Source: Atrichornis clamosus
Taxonomy: Eukaryota > Chordata > Aves > Passeriformes > Menuridae
Length of the DNA: 64,000 bases
Assembly (NCBI GenBank): GCA_013400975.1
Contig: WBMZ01012071.1
Span: 186,001-250,000, forward strand
Direction: 5' to 3'
Shown piece by piece: positions 50,191 through 63,390 of the stretch; the stretch's first letter is position 1; each line of letters starts with the position of its first letter. Below the pieces are notes generated by a model that was not told the origin of the DNA, did not search any database, and saw only the letters and a program-made list of their open reading frames with translations. The position numbers were made by a program, and so were the translations under genes.

Positions 50191-52023
50191 ACCGGTAAAA
50201 GCAGTTTGTGGGGACTTGTCCCATGTGCTGTAGTATTGTTTGCTTAGGCAGCAACAATGAATTCAACACTGCATATGGAAAAGATGACAGTAAAACCTAT
50301 TTCATAGGAATCATCCATCTAGGAAAACAACACATGTGGCATTATGACATTTTGAAAGTTATCCTGCCTTATGTTCCAGCCAGACATGGGTGCTTGATAT
50401 AATTTAAGACTGATAGTTGGAGATGGGTTGTTACCTTTCTCTGAGAATCATTTCTTTCCTTTTGTTGTGTAGCATACCTGTCAGCAAAGAAAACGGTTTC
50501 TCTGCTTTAGTGGCCAGAGCAGTCTCCAGTTAGAGAAATAATAAACAGGGCACATTCTCATATTCAAGCTGATCTTCAAGGTTGTGGCTAATATTACTGG
50601 TAGCTGGGCTGTGGATATCAAAAAGAGCTAGTCTGTCTGGCAGGGTAACATTGGTGAAGGAAACAAGAACCTGGAGCAGAAACGCTACCTTCGGAGGTCA
50701 GAAACCCAAGGAGGAAGTGGGGCTGGGAGCTGCATGGTCACTGCTTTGGGCCAAGGTTCTTATCCCATTCTATCACTTGTGTCTTTTCATTTCCTTTTCC
50801 AGCAGTGTCATCAATTAACATGTTTAATTATTACATTCCTTGGCTGACCCTCAAACTGTTTTGGGCCTGAGCCAGTTGGTCTCATCACCCTGCCAGTGTG
50901 CCCTTATCTTGCTGTGAAGGCTAACAGTCTGATTAGAGCTCTGTGAATGGGGTTTGGTATGTGGGGGTGGCATCTGAAACAGCTTTTAAGCATACTGTGG
51001 ATGCAAAAAGTATTTTTGTTGACATCATAAAACCTACTAAAAGGCCTTGTCTGAAGCTACAGGACTACAGAGCTCAGTGTAGATATTTATAAGCAATCTA
51101 CAAAATAGGAAAAAAATTGCACTTTATTTTGATGGCTGTTCTGCAAAATGGTGTATATCACATATGAATAATTTATAATTTAAAAGCTTAGCTGAAAGTA
51201 CCTTAAGAATGTGCAGTTGCATGGGGATCATGGGGATTGTGCCCCTAGTTGTTTAGTTGTTGTTTTTTTCTTTTCTTTTTTTAAACAATATGTATTGAAA
51301 ATTAATTTGGAGTCGTAGTATGTAAGCAGAAACAAATGTCAAAATATTTTCTCAAGGACTCTATCTAGAGAGAGCATACAAAATCGTAAGTGTGAGATGC
51401 TATACTGTGTGCATGACAGAAGAAATAAGAGTAAATGTGAAAAATGTTTTCTCTGTAACTATGTCCTGGAAGCAGAGGAAGCCAATAGTGGTAGTGTTAG
51501 CAGCATCATGTATTGCACTGTTATCATTACTGAGAAAGAGCATGGAAGTGCATGAGGTTGTTCACTCCTTCAGATCAAAGTGAAGATGCTTGTATTGGCA
51601 GGATGTGTTTGAATGCAAGGCATAAGTGGGCAGGATTAATCCATTTCTGCATTAATCCATTCTATGCTCAGAAAATGGTCTACAGTCCAGAAATTTAACC
51701 TGCATGATGAGGTATTAGAGATTTTTGCTTCTACCTTGTGGTTTCTTAAAAAACTCCAAGCCAAAACAAACTCCCTCATAATTACATCAACTAATCATTG
51801 TGTGTTTGTAGGATCTTTTCCTGTAACTTTTGCTCTCCTTTCAATTTTCCTTCTTTTTTGCATTTCCCACAAGTAGTTGCTGTACAGTGTTGCTTGTACA
51901 AATTTTCTGCACCCTTTGTTAAACTAATGAGTATGCTGTGTTGTTCTGAAATCTACATACAGAAAAGTGCTGCAAGTACAGGAACGTTGTAAAAGACTAG
52001 ATTCCTCTTCTAAGTTAATGAGT

Positions 52024-52320
52024 TCACAGAATCACAAAATGGGCTGAGTTGGAAGGGACCCACAGGGATCATTGAGTCCAACTCCTAGCACTGCAAAGGA
52101 ACATTCCCAAAATTCACACCATGTGCCCACGAGCATTGTTCAAATGCTTCTTGAATTCTGTCAGGCTTGGTGCTGTGACCACTTCCCTGGGAAGCATGTT
52201 CCAGTGCCCAACCACCCTCTGGGTGAAGAACCTTTTTCTAATACCCGACCTAAACCTCCTCTGACACAAATTCAGGCCATTCCCTTGGATCCTGTCACTG
52301 GTCCCATGGAGTAAAGACCA
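52024..52320 (-). mobile_element. CR1 LINE, 5'-truncated 3' end with readable ORF2 C-terminus
   Basis: This is the clearest transposon in the window. On the minus strand the frame from about 52320 down to the TGA at 52116-52114 is open for about 68 codons and contains the typical CR1 reverse-transcriptase-protein tail, including [18 protein letters not shown] and LTEFKKHL. It is followed by a 90-base 3' UTR and a short terminal ATTCTGTG-type repeat at 52024-52040. The intact frame and close agreement with the remembered avian CR1 consensus suggest a fairly young copy. It lacks all upstream domains, so it is immobile. Confidence 0.93.
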
Positions 52321-55300
52321 AGTAGTTCAAGCATGGAGGAGAAATAATCTCTTTTGTTCGAACCTTTGAATTCTAGTTTAATTGCACTATGATGTTATCT
52401 TAGCGGCATTGTGAGTGCATGGGAAATTATTAGACCTGTTGTCATTTGTATTACTCATCAATTGACTTATTCATGCCATCCTGTTCAACTTTTCATACAC
52501 TAAACCCAAATGTCCAGCCTTATAGACAGTTTGATACTGGACTGGTTGTACATGTACAAGTCTGGCTTGTTCTGTCCTGACTCCTTTCCCTCTTCCCCTT
52601 CTGCTGGAATGTAAAGACTGTTTAGGTGACTTCAGTGGATTCAGAGTCTTTATGACTCCTTATTATATTTTAGTGTGTCAGTTACTGACTGAATAGCTCA
52701 GTAATTTGGCTTGTTAAGGTCCAGAATTAATTCTGTCTCTTCTCCTCCCAGCTGTTTTCCACTGCTCTTAGCAAATTCTGCTTTCTTCCCGATTCAGCAA
52801 ATGGATATGCAAAACACTGGAGGTTTTCTCTTTGGACAGTGACAAGACAAATATGTCTGGAAAACATGTGTTGACCATGACAAGTAAGGGCTTGAGCCTA
52901 GAGCTCACAAAAGTCAATGGGAAGAAGCTCATTGACTGGATTGGATCTTAACTCAATTCTCGTGCTACCAGAAAAGGAAGTAAACTCAATGGAATAAGAA
53001 GTCGTGCATGTCTAAATGTTGCATGAAAAAATATTTGTGCCTAGTACATTAGGAGATTTGTCAGCTTCTCAGAAGTGTGAACACAGCTGTGTGTGCGCCA
53101 TTCGTCTCAAGGCATTGACATGATTTGGGTTAGATTTCACCTTGTGCCTTATATTCATTTCTTTGCATCCATCTCAGAAGCCTCTGATCCTTGTTTTATA
53201 CTCCTGTCTTGCCTTCTCCCCTTTTTAAGAGGGTGTGGTATTGACAAGATGTTACAATAAGGCTTCTGTTTGCTACAGACTTTACTCCTCTTGCAGCTAT
53301 TCTCACTTTCCATTTGGCTTTTTAGCCACCCTGCTCTTTTCCTTGGATCTGGTTTGTCTATTGCTCTCCATGTTCCTATCAAAAACAGAATCCTGCTTTT
53401 TACAATTGGGATTTAACAAGGTTGGTGATGAACTGGAGAAAAGGCTCGTTGATTCCTGATAGCAGAGACTTCACTGATGAAATGTCTGAAAGGTGCATAC
53501 AGTATAATGGTAAAATCTGCATGGTTCTGGTCTCTTCAGTCTCTGGTAGACGTGTCTGTGTCACAGGAGCTTCCTGTCTGCTATGGAATAGCCCAGAAGA
53601 TGGCTATGGTGTCAGTCTTTTTGGATTATGTAGGACACATTCCATAGCAACTGCAGTCTCTGGGTTTTGTTGTTTCCCTTTTTTTTTCTCCAGTAATCTG
53701 TCAAGTGTTTCTGCCGGACAGTCTTGATGAGCACTGATGGGAGAAGTTGTGGGTAGAGCAGGGGGACGAGGTTTGGGTTTGTTTTCCTTCTTTGTGAACC
53801 TGCTTCTGCCAGTCACACATCTATTGCTGTTAGAACTGGAATCCAGGCCCTGACGCTTAGAAATTAAGAATACTGACCAAAACCACTAATCAGTTCCAGA
53901 GACTGCTCCATGAGTATGAGGGGTTTTATTGTGGTTTGTTACTGACCTTCCCCAGCGAGCCTGGTGAGAGGCATAAGGAGGTGTCTGAGACAGTGGGTAT
54001 CCAGGCCCAGCGTGCGCTGTTCATCAGGCAGCTGAAGAGGAGCCACATTCAGATTGCTGCCAGATGTTTTTCCCTGCACAGATCTTCAAGCTGTGAAGCC
54101 AGGGCCCTGCCATGACTGATAAGACTAGGCATAAAATATTGGAGATGGCATCATGTTGGCCCAAAGGGTAACAACTCAAAAGCCTGTCACGCTTGGGATT
54201 TAAAAAAAATTTGCAGGATTGCTGGGACTCAGTCTCATTTTTGAAAAGCAGTTTAAGCATTTGGGCACACAATAAGAAGTGCACTTGATGCCTGATTTCT
54301 GTTTCTTAGCTATCAGTGAGAATTTAGGTCATAGAAACCTGTGTGTTATTTATAAGGCTCCCAAGGCCTCTTAAGTTGCTTTTCAAGTAACTTACCTGAA
54401 GTGGTGTTTATTTTTGAAGGAGGTAGTTTAAATGGGTACTTGTAGATATAACAGAGCATTTTACAGCTGCTGTGTGGGGTGCTCTGAGCAGTGGGATGTG
54501 GAGATCTGAGCCCTCCCATTCCCATTTCTGTGCAGGTGTTTTAGGGCTACCAGCAAGACATCGATGCCTTTCATGTCAAAAGCAGCTCTAGCCCTCTGCT
54601 CATCCAGTTTGATGCTCCAATCCTCATGAGGACTTTAGAATATCATTGTAATAATAAGGATGGAAATTACACTAATGCTCATATAAGCCTGGCTGTGAAA
54701 GCTGAGACCAAAGGCCTATTTGGCAGAAATAAAAGACCAAAGCAAGCATCAGACAGCTCTTCGCCTGCTCTCTTCCAGCTCCCAACCATTAGGGAGGCCT
54801 CTTGAGTCAGCAGTGGTTTCTGTTTACTCCATAACCCTTAATGAACTTATTTCGTTAACTTGTGCAGTCTTGTCATGAACCCACAGAGTTTTATTGTGTC
54901 CTGTGGCAAGGACCGCCACAGCTTAAATAAGCCACATGCACAGGAAACACCTCCAAACTCACTTGATGCACCCTATTTCTGTTCTTGAAATGAATACTGA
55001 AATCTATCCCTTCTTAGCCTATCCATACCACTCCAAGTACTATTTCCCCAGCTACTTGGGAAAGGAAGATATTCAGCACAGTTTCTCTGTGAAATCTAGA
55101 GAAGTCTACCACTACCTGAAGAGAAGCTCCTCTTTCGGTAAAAGACAGTTGTTTGCAAACTTTGGGTATAGAAAATAGTACTGTAGTGTTCCCTCTGATT
55201 AAATATGACACTCATCTGGACAACATCTTCAGTTATTATGTAGATCTCTTATATTTAAAGATGTTGTTGCACTTTAAAGCCCCAAATGTGGCCATTAGAG

Positions 55301-56411
55301 ACAGGAAGTTTCTTTCTGTTAGTAATGCATATACTGATTACCTGACCATTAGGCTGGGAGATGGGAATTCTTGCATTTTAATCCTTATTTAGGTTGTTTT
55401 CTTAAACATGAGACTATCTGCTTGTATTCACTTTTCCCACTTAACCCCCCCTCCAAATTGTTTAAAGAATAGTAATTTTTTTTGCCATGAGAATCAACCA
55501 GCCAGCTTTTTGTAAACATGTAATAGTGTTCTTTAAGTAACTTTGCTGTTGCTGACATTTTTGGTGTATTTTTTAATATAAATATTTTTGATAATGCTGA
55601 TGTACAACTGTCTGCATGTGTGTCTGCATTAAGAAGACATTGCAGTATATAGTAGATCACTGCAAAGGCAGCATATTACATTTAAATATTAGAGAATTTT
55701 TGAAAAGTTATTATTCTGTTGAAAACTTGCAAGTAGTGTCTGTAACCTTCAAGCTGTCTTTCCAAGTCACATTTTGGTTAGGAAGATGAAATTGTGGCTA
55801 TCTAATGTATATAAATGCTTCAATGCTGGGCATAATAAATAAAGAGATAAACATCAATGTGTTGCTTGTGAGCAGTGGTTTATAGTCTCCCATTGTTTAG
55901 AAAATGCATTTATGTTTTCTGACCCCTTAAAATCTGATTTTCTGATCTTTTTCTAAGTATTCCAAAAGCTTAGGCTTTTCAGACAGCACATTAGACATTA
56001 TTGGACATACAAGGAAAATTAAACTCTGCTGTGAAATAACTTTTTATTACTATACCCATTAGTACTAGATCACGTCCCCGATAGAAGAGTTTTGTTGAAG
56101 AAAAATACAGTCCAGAAACAAGAATGATAGGAGTGTCTTTGAAATAATGAAGAAGAGTTGCAGTTAGCAGTTCCATCTATATATATTTTGAAGCTCCCTT
56201 GTCCACAAAAAATGTTCTCCATTCCAGTTCGATAACGCTGTATAGCTCTGCATTTGTTTTAATGCCATGGCAAGTCTAGATTTATTGAAATAAAACTCTG
56301 GACCGAGGAGAGGCAACCTCCATTCCCATCTCTGTGGATGGGGTCAAGTGACTTGACCTTCCTTGTTTTCAAAATTTGTATTTCTATCCTTACTGGAGGA
56401 CAATGCTGACC

Positions 56412-56497
56412 TGAAAAAAAACCCACAAAACCTGAACACCTCCCCCCGCTCCCAACACCATCAGCATAAAACTCTAAAAAACTAAACCCCAAACAAG
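56412..56497. repeat. A/C-rich low-complexity tract
   Basis: A runs, CCCACAAAACC, TCCCCCC and AAACCCCAAAC words with few G or T residues. Same class as 23877-23969. Confidence 0.55.
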
Positions 56498-57751
56498 TGC
56501 CTGAGAAGTTTTGACAGAATAGTGGAAGATCAGTGTAAAGTAATTGCTTCTTTGCATCTTGCTTGTAAGCAGGTTGAAGATCGTTTTCACAGAAGTCCAT
56601 ACAGAATGGCATGGTTTAAAATATTGTGGAAGACATCAAAGTCTTTCTATCACTTAAATGTCTAAGTTTTTCATTGCAAGGTATGACCTAGATTCCTCGC
56701 TTCTTGCCTACAGCAAAGCTTTTCTCTGTGCCACATAAAATGAGGGTTTAAGAAAAGCTGCCCTGTAACCTGGCCTTGCAATGCAGATCCCTTTTGGAGG
56801 AATTCTGGAAGTGTCACAGGCCTTCTAATGAGGAATGGTCGGGAGGATTCTGTTCTGTACTGTAAAGAAACACAAGGAGCACAAAAGGCTCGATTGTTTT
56901 GCTTTCACGTGGTAAACAGAACAAACTCCATGCTGACAATCCAGGAGCCTGTGTACATGTTGTGCTTGGAGCTCAGAGCTTTTCTTTGTTCTGCTTACAG
57001 GGAGTGGGTTTTGAGGTATTGTTTTTCCAGCAGAAAAACGTAGATATTTCTGGGTGAGTGCCCTCCCCCCTATTCCCAGGCACACATGAGCAATTAACTG
57101 CAACTTGTAGGTTTAATTGTGGGTTGAGGGAATAGTGGGCATGGCATTGTTTCCATATTGTGCTTAAGAATTGTTAAAGGGCTGTGGGGACAAGTTAGGA
57201 CACTTCTCAGTAACTGGGATTTTCAAATACCTAGTTCAGTTCACCTTCCAGGATAGGTACTCAGAGCACTAACAGAATTCCAGTAGCTGATGTTCTGTCA
57301 ACAGTCCTAGATAGCAGCTCTGATTTCTGAAGGTGTGATCTGTGTGTGATATGCAATATCCATGTGAATTTGTAGGCCAGCTGGAGCTTTGTGTTCAGAG
57401 AAGTTGAGCAGAGCCTGCTCGGAGCAGTTTCACAGAGTGGTCTGTAATCCTTGATGTGAAACGGAACTGGAAGGTTTTTCATTCGTGCTGCAGCAGGAAG
57501 GAAAATGAATTTTACCTTAATTTACTGTATTGTGTCTTAACTTCTAAGTCTCACATTGCTTCCAGCCATTTGTAAGGTCAGGGGAGACCTGTCTGTAACA
57601 GCAGCTATTTTCTGTCCTAGTAGAAAGTTGATAACTCAGTAAAATACTGGATCTAATTCTATTAATCTTGACATAATGACAGAGGTGGTCTTGGTGAAGT
57701 GAGGGATCACTGCAATAAATATTTACTTATAGCTCCAAGATGGCAGCATTT

Positions 57752-57767
57752 GTTTATTTATTTATTT
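57752..57767. repeat. (TTTA)n microsatellite, about 3.5 units
   Basis: Three consecutive TTTA-type units follow a GTTTA word. Confidence 0.7.
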
Positions 57768-58459
57768 TCCCTGCAAAGTCTCCTTTTTGTTGTTTCAAGT
57801 TAAATTCTCAAGGGCATTTGTTGCATGTAGGATTTGGAAGGAGGTTATTTTCCAGATAACTCTCGTATTTCCACTTGGCAGCTTTAATATGACCTTTGTC
57901 CTAAACAGATCTTAAGCTTTTTCCATAATTCTTAACAATTGAATGTTTCATTCTTTGAAGCCCTCTGACTTCCATTCTGTTTCACTGACCTAGATTTTGC
58001 TGGTTGGGATTGATTGCTGGGATGCTCTAAACTGCTGTCTACTAAAGCCTTAAATTCCTTTTTATAAAGACAAAATTTCTTAGCTCCTTGTTCAGAGTAT
58101 TTTCAGGAGAAGCAAATTCAGATGTTTTTTAAACTTCAGTTTTCATTCCTGGAGAAGTGATCCAGCTTGAGTTTTGGTTAGAAAAGAAACAAATAAAAAT
58201 GTAAACTGGATTTGCTGAGGCAACAGACCTACAAGTGACGAGACAGCTCTGTGCATTGTGCTGCAGGAGACCTGAGGCCAAGGAAATTGTTCTTCAGGCA
58301 ATTGGGATATTAACAGGTGACAGTGACACTGCTGGGCTTTAAAAATCTTAGAGGAAAAAGTGGTGGGTGCTGCTTGCAATGGGCTGTCTGTCAATCCCTG
58401 AAGTCCTGGAGGAATGTTACTGTGGGTTTGGAGACCGTCCAGAAGTGCTGTGTGTTGAA

Positions 58460-58580
58460 GAGTTTTATTTTGTTTTTTCTCTTATTTTCTTTACTCTTTT
58501 TCATCCCACCTTTTTTTTTTCCTTCTTCTTGGTGTGGGGTTTGTTTTTTCATTGTTCTCTTTTTTCCTTGTCTTTTGTCC
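58460..58580. repeat. Long pyrimidine-rich tract
   Basis: About 120 bases dominated by T and C with a GT-rich interruption (58529-58549). It opens several chance frames rich in Phe, Leu and Ser on the plus strand. No splice-linked exon was recognised after it. Confidence 0.55.
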
Positions 58581-60708
58581 CAAGCTGTAAGCAAAACCAA
58601 GAAGGCATTGTAGAGTTATATTAAAATACTGCTATGGCTCTCAGGTGACTAAATACCTCTGCAAATAAAATCTGAAAGTTCTGAGGACATGATTTACAGT
58701 TTGCTAAATGGATTGGAAAAAAGCAGGATGATAAATTTGCTAATAAAAAAGGAAGTTTCAGTGTTTCTGACAGAAATAATTTACATATGCTATTATCTAC
58801 CTCTCAGTGTTCACATAGGAATTGACTATTTACATATTTACTAAATGTAAATATTACCATGCTCTGGAAGAGAATATGTAATAATGAAAGAAGGATACAT
58901 ATATGAGAGAAAGGGAGGTAAATATTTGCACTGATTCCGACCCATTTCTGGCTTTCTTACAACACTGATGATATGGGCACAGAGGAAAGACTATTGATGG
59001 GTTAACAATTGCACGTTTCATTAGAATTTATTCCTTTGTGGGATGAGAGGAATGTCTTAGTGCCTTGGCATATGGCCAGCAGTTATCAGAAGATTTAATG
59101 AAATTTCATGTTACTGAAGTAGGACTTTGGAAAGGCAGTGAGTGGGTCCGGCATATGGAGACACTTGTAAAATGAATAACACTTCTTGTTATAAATAGCT
59201 CTTAACACACCTTGCTGTTTATGTGTAGTATTTTCTCTCTGGGAATCCCACTGGTGACAGACACACCCATATAACAACGTACTGTGGGGAAGTTGTGCAT
59301 TATTTTTCATTAGATCTAGCCCGTGTGCACTGTTGGCTGTAGCTGATCATTATTCCACCTGTGCATTCTGATGTAGAAGAGCCCATATTGAGTTGCAGTT
59401 GTCTTTCATCTAATTTTCGTGGTTAGTCTCTTGCATGAGAGGGTGTCTGCAGTAATTTTGTTTCTAGGTCTGGTTTCATTGCCTTATTACAGAAGTGAAT
59501 GTCAATGGTGATGGAACTCGCATTTTCTTTTAGCCTTTCTTAACTCTTTACCGGTGCTCTGCAGCATGACATCCCATTTAATTCTGTTGAGGATAATTAA
59601 CACAGAGTTAGAAATAATGATGTTTCATATTTGTAATTATGAACAGTTATGTCTTTTCAAAAGCTTTGTCCTGTAGAAGTCTGTTGAAAGTACAAGGCAG
59701 AAATAAATGTGGTTGTCATTCAGTAGGACAGCTTAGCATTCTGGTTGGTGTGTCTTCAGATTTTTCTTTAAGATACCAGAAATGATTGTTTGTCACTCCT
59801 CTTTCACTTTTAATGGATGGTAACATTTCTAATACCTGTAGATTCTCAGTCATATCAAGGGATTTTTTAGTATTTTTGTCAACGTAAGTTCACATCTAAT
59901 TGTATGAAGATTTAGATTTTGATATCTGAGACAAACAAGAGACAAAAAGCATTTATTTTTATGACTAATAATTTAATAAGAGTGCTGGAAGCACACTAAC
60001 CTGAGATCAGGTCCCCTTATTAAGTGTCTGCAAAGGGAAGAAGGTTGTCAGCACTATGAAGTCTCTTCAATCAAACCTGAAGTCTTGTGGTGCCACTTAG
60101 CGCCTACTGTTAGTGGTATTTAATGTAATGGTGTGGTGGCAGGTAGACTTTTGAATGACGTCTGTTGCTAAAGATTCTGTAATTTTGAAGACTTAAATGT
60201 TTGCTGGGTCCTAATTCAGCTGCATTTTCAATTATTTCTCCATTCATATGATAATCAGTTGCTAATTATTATCACTGTTGTTTAAAGAATACAGTGAGCA
60301 AAAGCATGTCTGTGACCAGATGCTTTTAGAGATGTAAGCATTAAGATGATAAAGCTTACAAAATTCACAGCCCATCATGTGCAGGATAATGATTAGAAAG
60401 CAGCTAAGCCTTTCTTGTCAACCTTCTAGCTAAAAGGAGAAAAAGTCTGTATTTGTAAGCAACATGATAACATTTTAATGGAGAGATGAATGTCAGCATT
60501 TCCATAAATCTCCAATTTAGAAAATTAAAATACTATGGGGGACCATAAAGGGCTGAAGCTGACGTGTAGTTTCAGTTCTGTGCTGCTACAGAAGACAGGC
60601 TGTCAAGGACGTTCAGTTTAATTGCTACGGGAAGGCAAGCACAGAATTAAAAGAATGAGTAACACAAGTGATGAGGATTTCATGTTCTATGTGGATTCAA
60701 CTTGTAAA

Positions 60709-60805
60709 CTCCTTTCCTCTCCCCTTCTTCTTTTATCTTTGTACCTTCACTTCAGGTTTTTCCATCTGCCTCTCTCCCTATTTGCTTTCACCACTCTTCC
60801 TCAGT
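60709..60805. other. Pyrimidine-rich tract ending in a splice-acceptor-like CAG
   Basis: The tract ends in CTCTTCCTCAG, which would score well as a 3' splice site. The codons that follow (TAG in one frame; no R-K-S-V in any) do not fit ST6GALNAC3 exon 2. It may be a decoy acceptor or belong to a non-coding transcript. Confidence 0.25.
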
Positions 60806-61516
60806 AGCTCTGAGTCTGCTCTACTTTTGGTAGTGATGGCAGCTTTAACAGGCGACATGTGCTTTTTCCCTGGTAAATCTGGCTTTGCTCTGGCTGCTCG
60901 CTCTTAGGGCTTTTAATGATCACCTGCCAATTTGCAATCTGTGGCATTAGTATTTTACCTTTGGGCAAGTGTCTGAGATGCCTTTCAGTTTTCATCTTCC
61001 TCTGTGTCAAAAGATGCTTTGCTATAGACATTCCAGATAGATCATTACTTTCTGGAAATTTCCAGTTGCAGACTGTCTGATTTGAAGATGGACAATGAAA
61101 AGCAAGCTGAGTCCCCTGCTCGCTCACCTCTCAGTTCTAATTATATTTTTTCAGTTTTCTCCTATCAGCTTGAAAGTGTTGGCTGGTATTTTCTTATTAT
61201 TTTTATTAGAGTCTGGTATGTATCAGTGCTGCAGCCTGGAGGAAGCATCACCCCTGCAGAGCTGAGTAGGGAAACACTAGAGGAAACTATTTAGGAGACG
61301 AGATAAGGAATAGATTATTTTCCACTGATTTGGTTTTGACTTTGCCTGCTCATGTGTCCATGAGAATAGAAATCCAGTGAAACAGGTTGGAAAAAAAAAT
61401 ATTGCCTGTCAGAAATAGGCAAAGTTACAAGGTGATAAGAGGGAATGTAATTATGTTGTTGCAGACTTTTAAAACACCATCATGTTCACCATTGTATACT
61501 GTGTCTCTCAGTTCTC

Positions 61517-61531
61517 ACACAAGAGGGCGCT
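61517..61531 (+). promoter_or_regulatory. CTCF-like motif
   Basis: ACACAAGAGGGCGCT matches 12 of 14 positions of the CTCF core CCASYAGRKGGCRS, including the complete AGAGGGCGC part, and sits in otherwise CpG-poor intron. Orientation is plus. Such a site in a long first intron could anchor a chromatin loop; this is inference. Confidence 0.45.
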
Positions 61532-62012
61532 CCGGGAATTTTAAAAGAAATAGGATCTGTTAGGACTTCTTAACATACATGTGTATTTTAATGTGCCGTT
61601 TTCAAAGCTATCATTTACTAAGGTTCAGTCTCAGAGCCTTGGAAAGTGGTGTCTCCCTTCTGTATTTGCCCTCACAATGATTAATAGAAATAACTGTTCG
61701 TATTAGGACTTTTAACCACTAAATCTGCTTGGTGAGAAGGAATGATTGGTAACTAATCTGAACAGCTTAAACATGCAGATTTTGATAGCAGCAATGTAAA
61801 TAGTGGGTGGTCACTCTTGTGTAAGAAGTGATATTTGAGTAATGTCAGTCACAAACAGGACCTAGTTTTCATTTTATGACAAGGCTTGGGAAAGTATTAT
61901 TACATTTCTAGTACCTGGAGAAAAAACATCTGCCTTTAGGCTGATGTAGAAAAAATCCCATTGAGACACCAGAATCTTCACAGAAAATCACAGCAGGAAG
62001 GTGGTTCTGTAA

Positions 62013-62079
62013 GGATTTTTGTTGGTTTATTATTGGGGAGGTTTGTTTGTTGGGATTTTTGTTGTTGTTTTTTGTTTTG
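62013..62079. repeat. G/T-rich low-complexity tract
   Basis: GTTTGTTTGTTGGG and GTTGTTGTTTTTTG words over about 65 bases. Same class as 26061-26125. Confidence 0.6.
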
Positions 62080-63021
62080 CACATTAAAGAAGTGTGTTCA
62101 GCTGAGATCCCTGTCTTGGGTACCGTCACAACAGGATAAAACATTTGGCCTGTAGCTGAACTTGGAAGGCAATAATGAAGTGTGGTGGTGCACTTGTGGA
62201 AGGTGGACATTCCATTTGTTACTGAGCTCATCTCATCTGTTGTCACGTAGGTCTGATGCCATTTGAATGCTCACTAGCCTGGTTAGAACTTGAACTGTGT
62301 GATGTGAAGCTGAAAGGCAGTGTAGGTCAATTAGCATCACCCATTTCTTACAAGTTTCCATGGTAAGAAATGTTAAATGTTGGTGAGAGAACACCAGCTT
62401 TCTGGGAAGACAAACGTGTTAAAGCTGGTTCTGGTTTTTTTGGAGCTCATGGAAACAGGTTCTTCCACTTCTCCAGAAATGCAAACCCTTTCCTGTGAGT
62501 TTGTAACCTCCTACCTATACTGTTTTTTAAGGGAGAACACTTGCCTAGCAGAGCACAAACCATAGTAGCACAGGTGTTAATGCATTAGTTTTGCAGTGCA
62601 GTGTTCTTCTGGGCCTTTCGTGAGTATTGAGACAGGCAATATTTTTCTCCTAATGTCTGGGCATGCAGATTAGTGCTCTGTCTTTCAGGACAGGAAACTG
62701 TGGAGGGAATCAATCTCACCCTCACCTTCCCAGTGAACTATTCTTCTTTTTGCAAAATTAACATGTAAACAGCCATAAATAATCCCATTACTAGTGCTAT
62801 AGCTGCACAGTCCTGGAAAGTTTGAGGATATTTTTCAGTGTCTATGAATGTGAATGATTGCTTTTAGGAAGGTATTTAACATTCAACCTCTATTTTTCCC
62901 TGGTAATGAGTTCTGTGGCCTAGTAAGCTAATGTGTTAAAGAGTAGTTGCTGTTAATTCACTTGTTTTGCTTCTTATCTTCTGTCTTTCAGATTCAGTGA
63001 CTGGCCTTGTTCTTCACCTGT

Positions 63022-63390
63022 TCATAGGCTTACAGGCCTGGAAAGGACCTCTGTGATCACCCCTGTGATCTTGCCTGAAGGCAGGATCAGCTGTATTGGT
63101 CCTTTGGGCTGGTGATTGTCTAACTGGTTGCTAACACCTTCAGTAAGAGGGACCTTGCAGGCTAAACTGCTGTATTTCATTACAGTCTGAAAATGTTGTC
63201 CTTATCAGTCTTGCTGAAACTTAATCCCTTTACTACTTGTACTTTTATGTATTTGAAGCGTATCACATTGTCATCTCTCCTTTGAATTAATCGAAGTATT
63301 TACCCTAGCCTTCCCTCATATTTTTTTAGAATCTCTGGTCTGATCTTCACTGCTGATCATTCTCTAGATTCCCCATTTCATTTCCATTTT
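63022..63390 (-). mobile_element. Old, eroded CR1-family LINE segment
   Basis: Several islands in the correct order resemble the antisense of ancient CR1 consensus: ACAGGCCTGGAAAGGACCTC, GAAGGCAGGATCAGCT, TGCTGAAACTTAATCCCTTT, ACTTTTATGTATTTGAAGCG and CAGCCTTCCCTCAT-like sequence near 63309-63320. Divergence and small gaps have destroyed the reading frame. It is much older than the copy at 52024. Its upstream end fades at about 63390. Confidence 0.75.

Noticed and set aside
60782..60830. Acceptor-like CAG at about 60804 as the start of ST6GALNAC3 exon 2
   Set aside because: None of the three frames after it gives R-K-S/P-V or a membrane segment.
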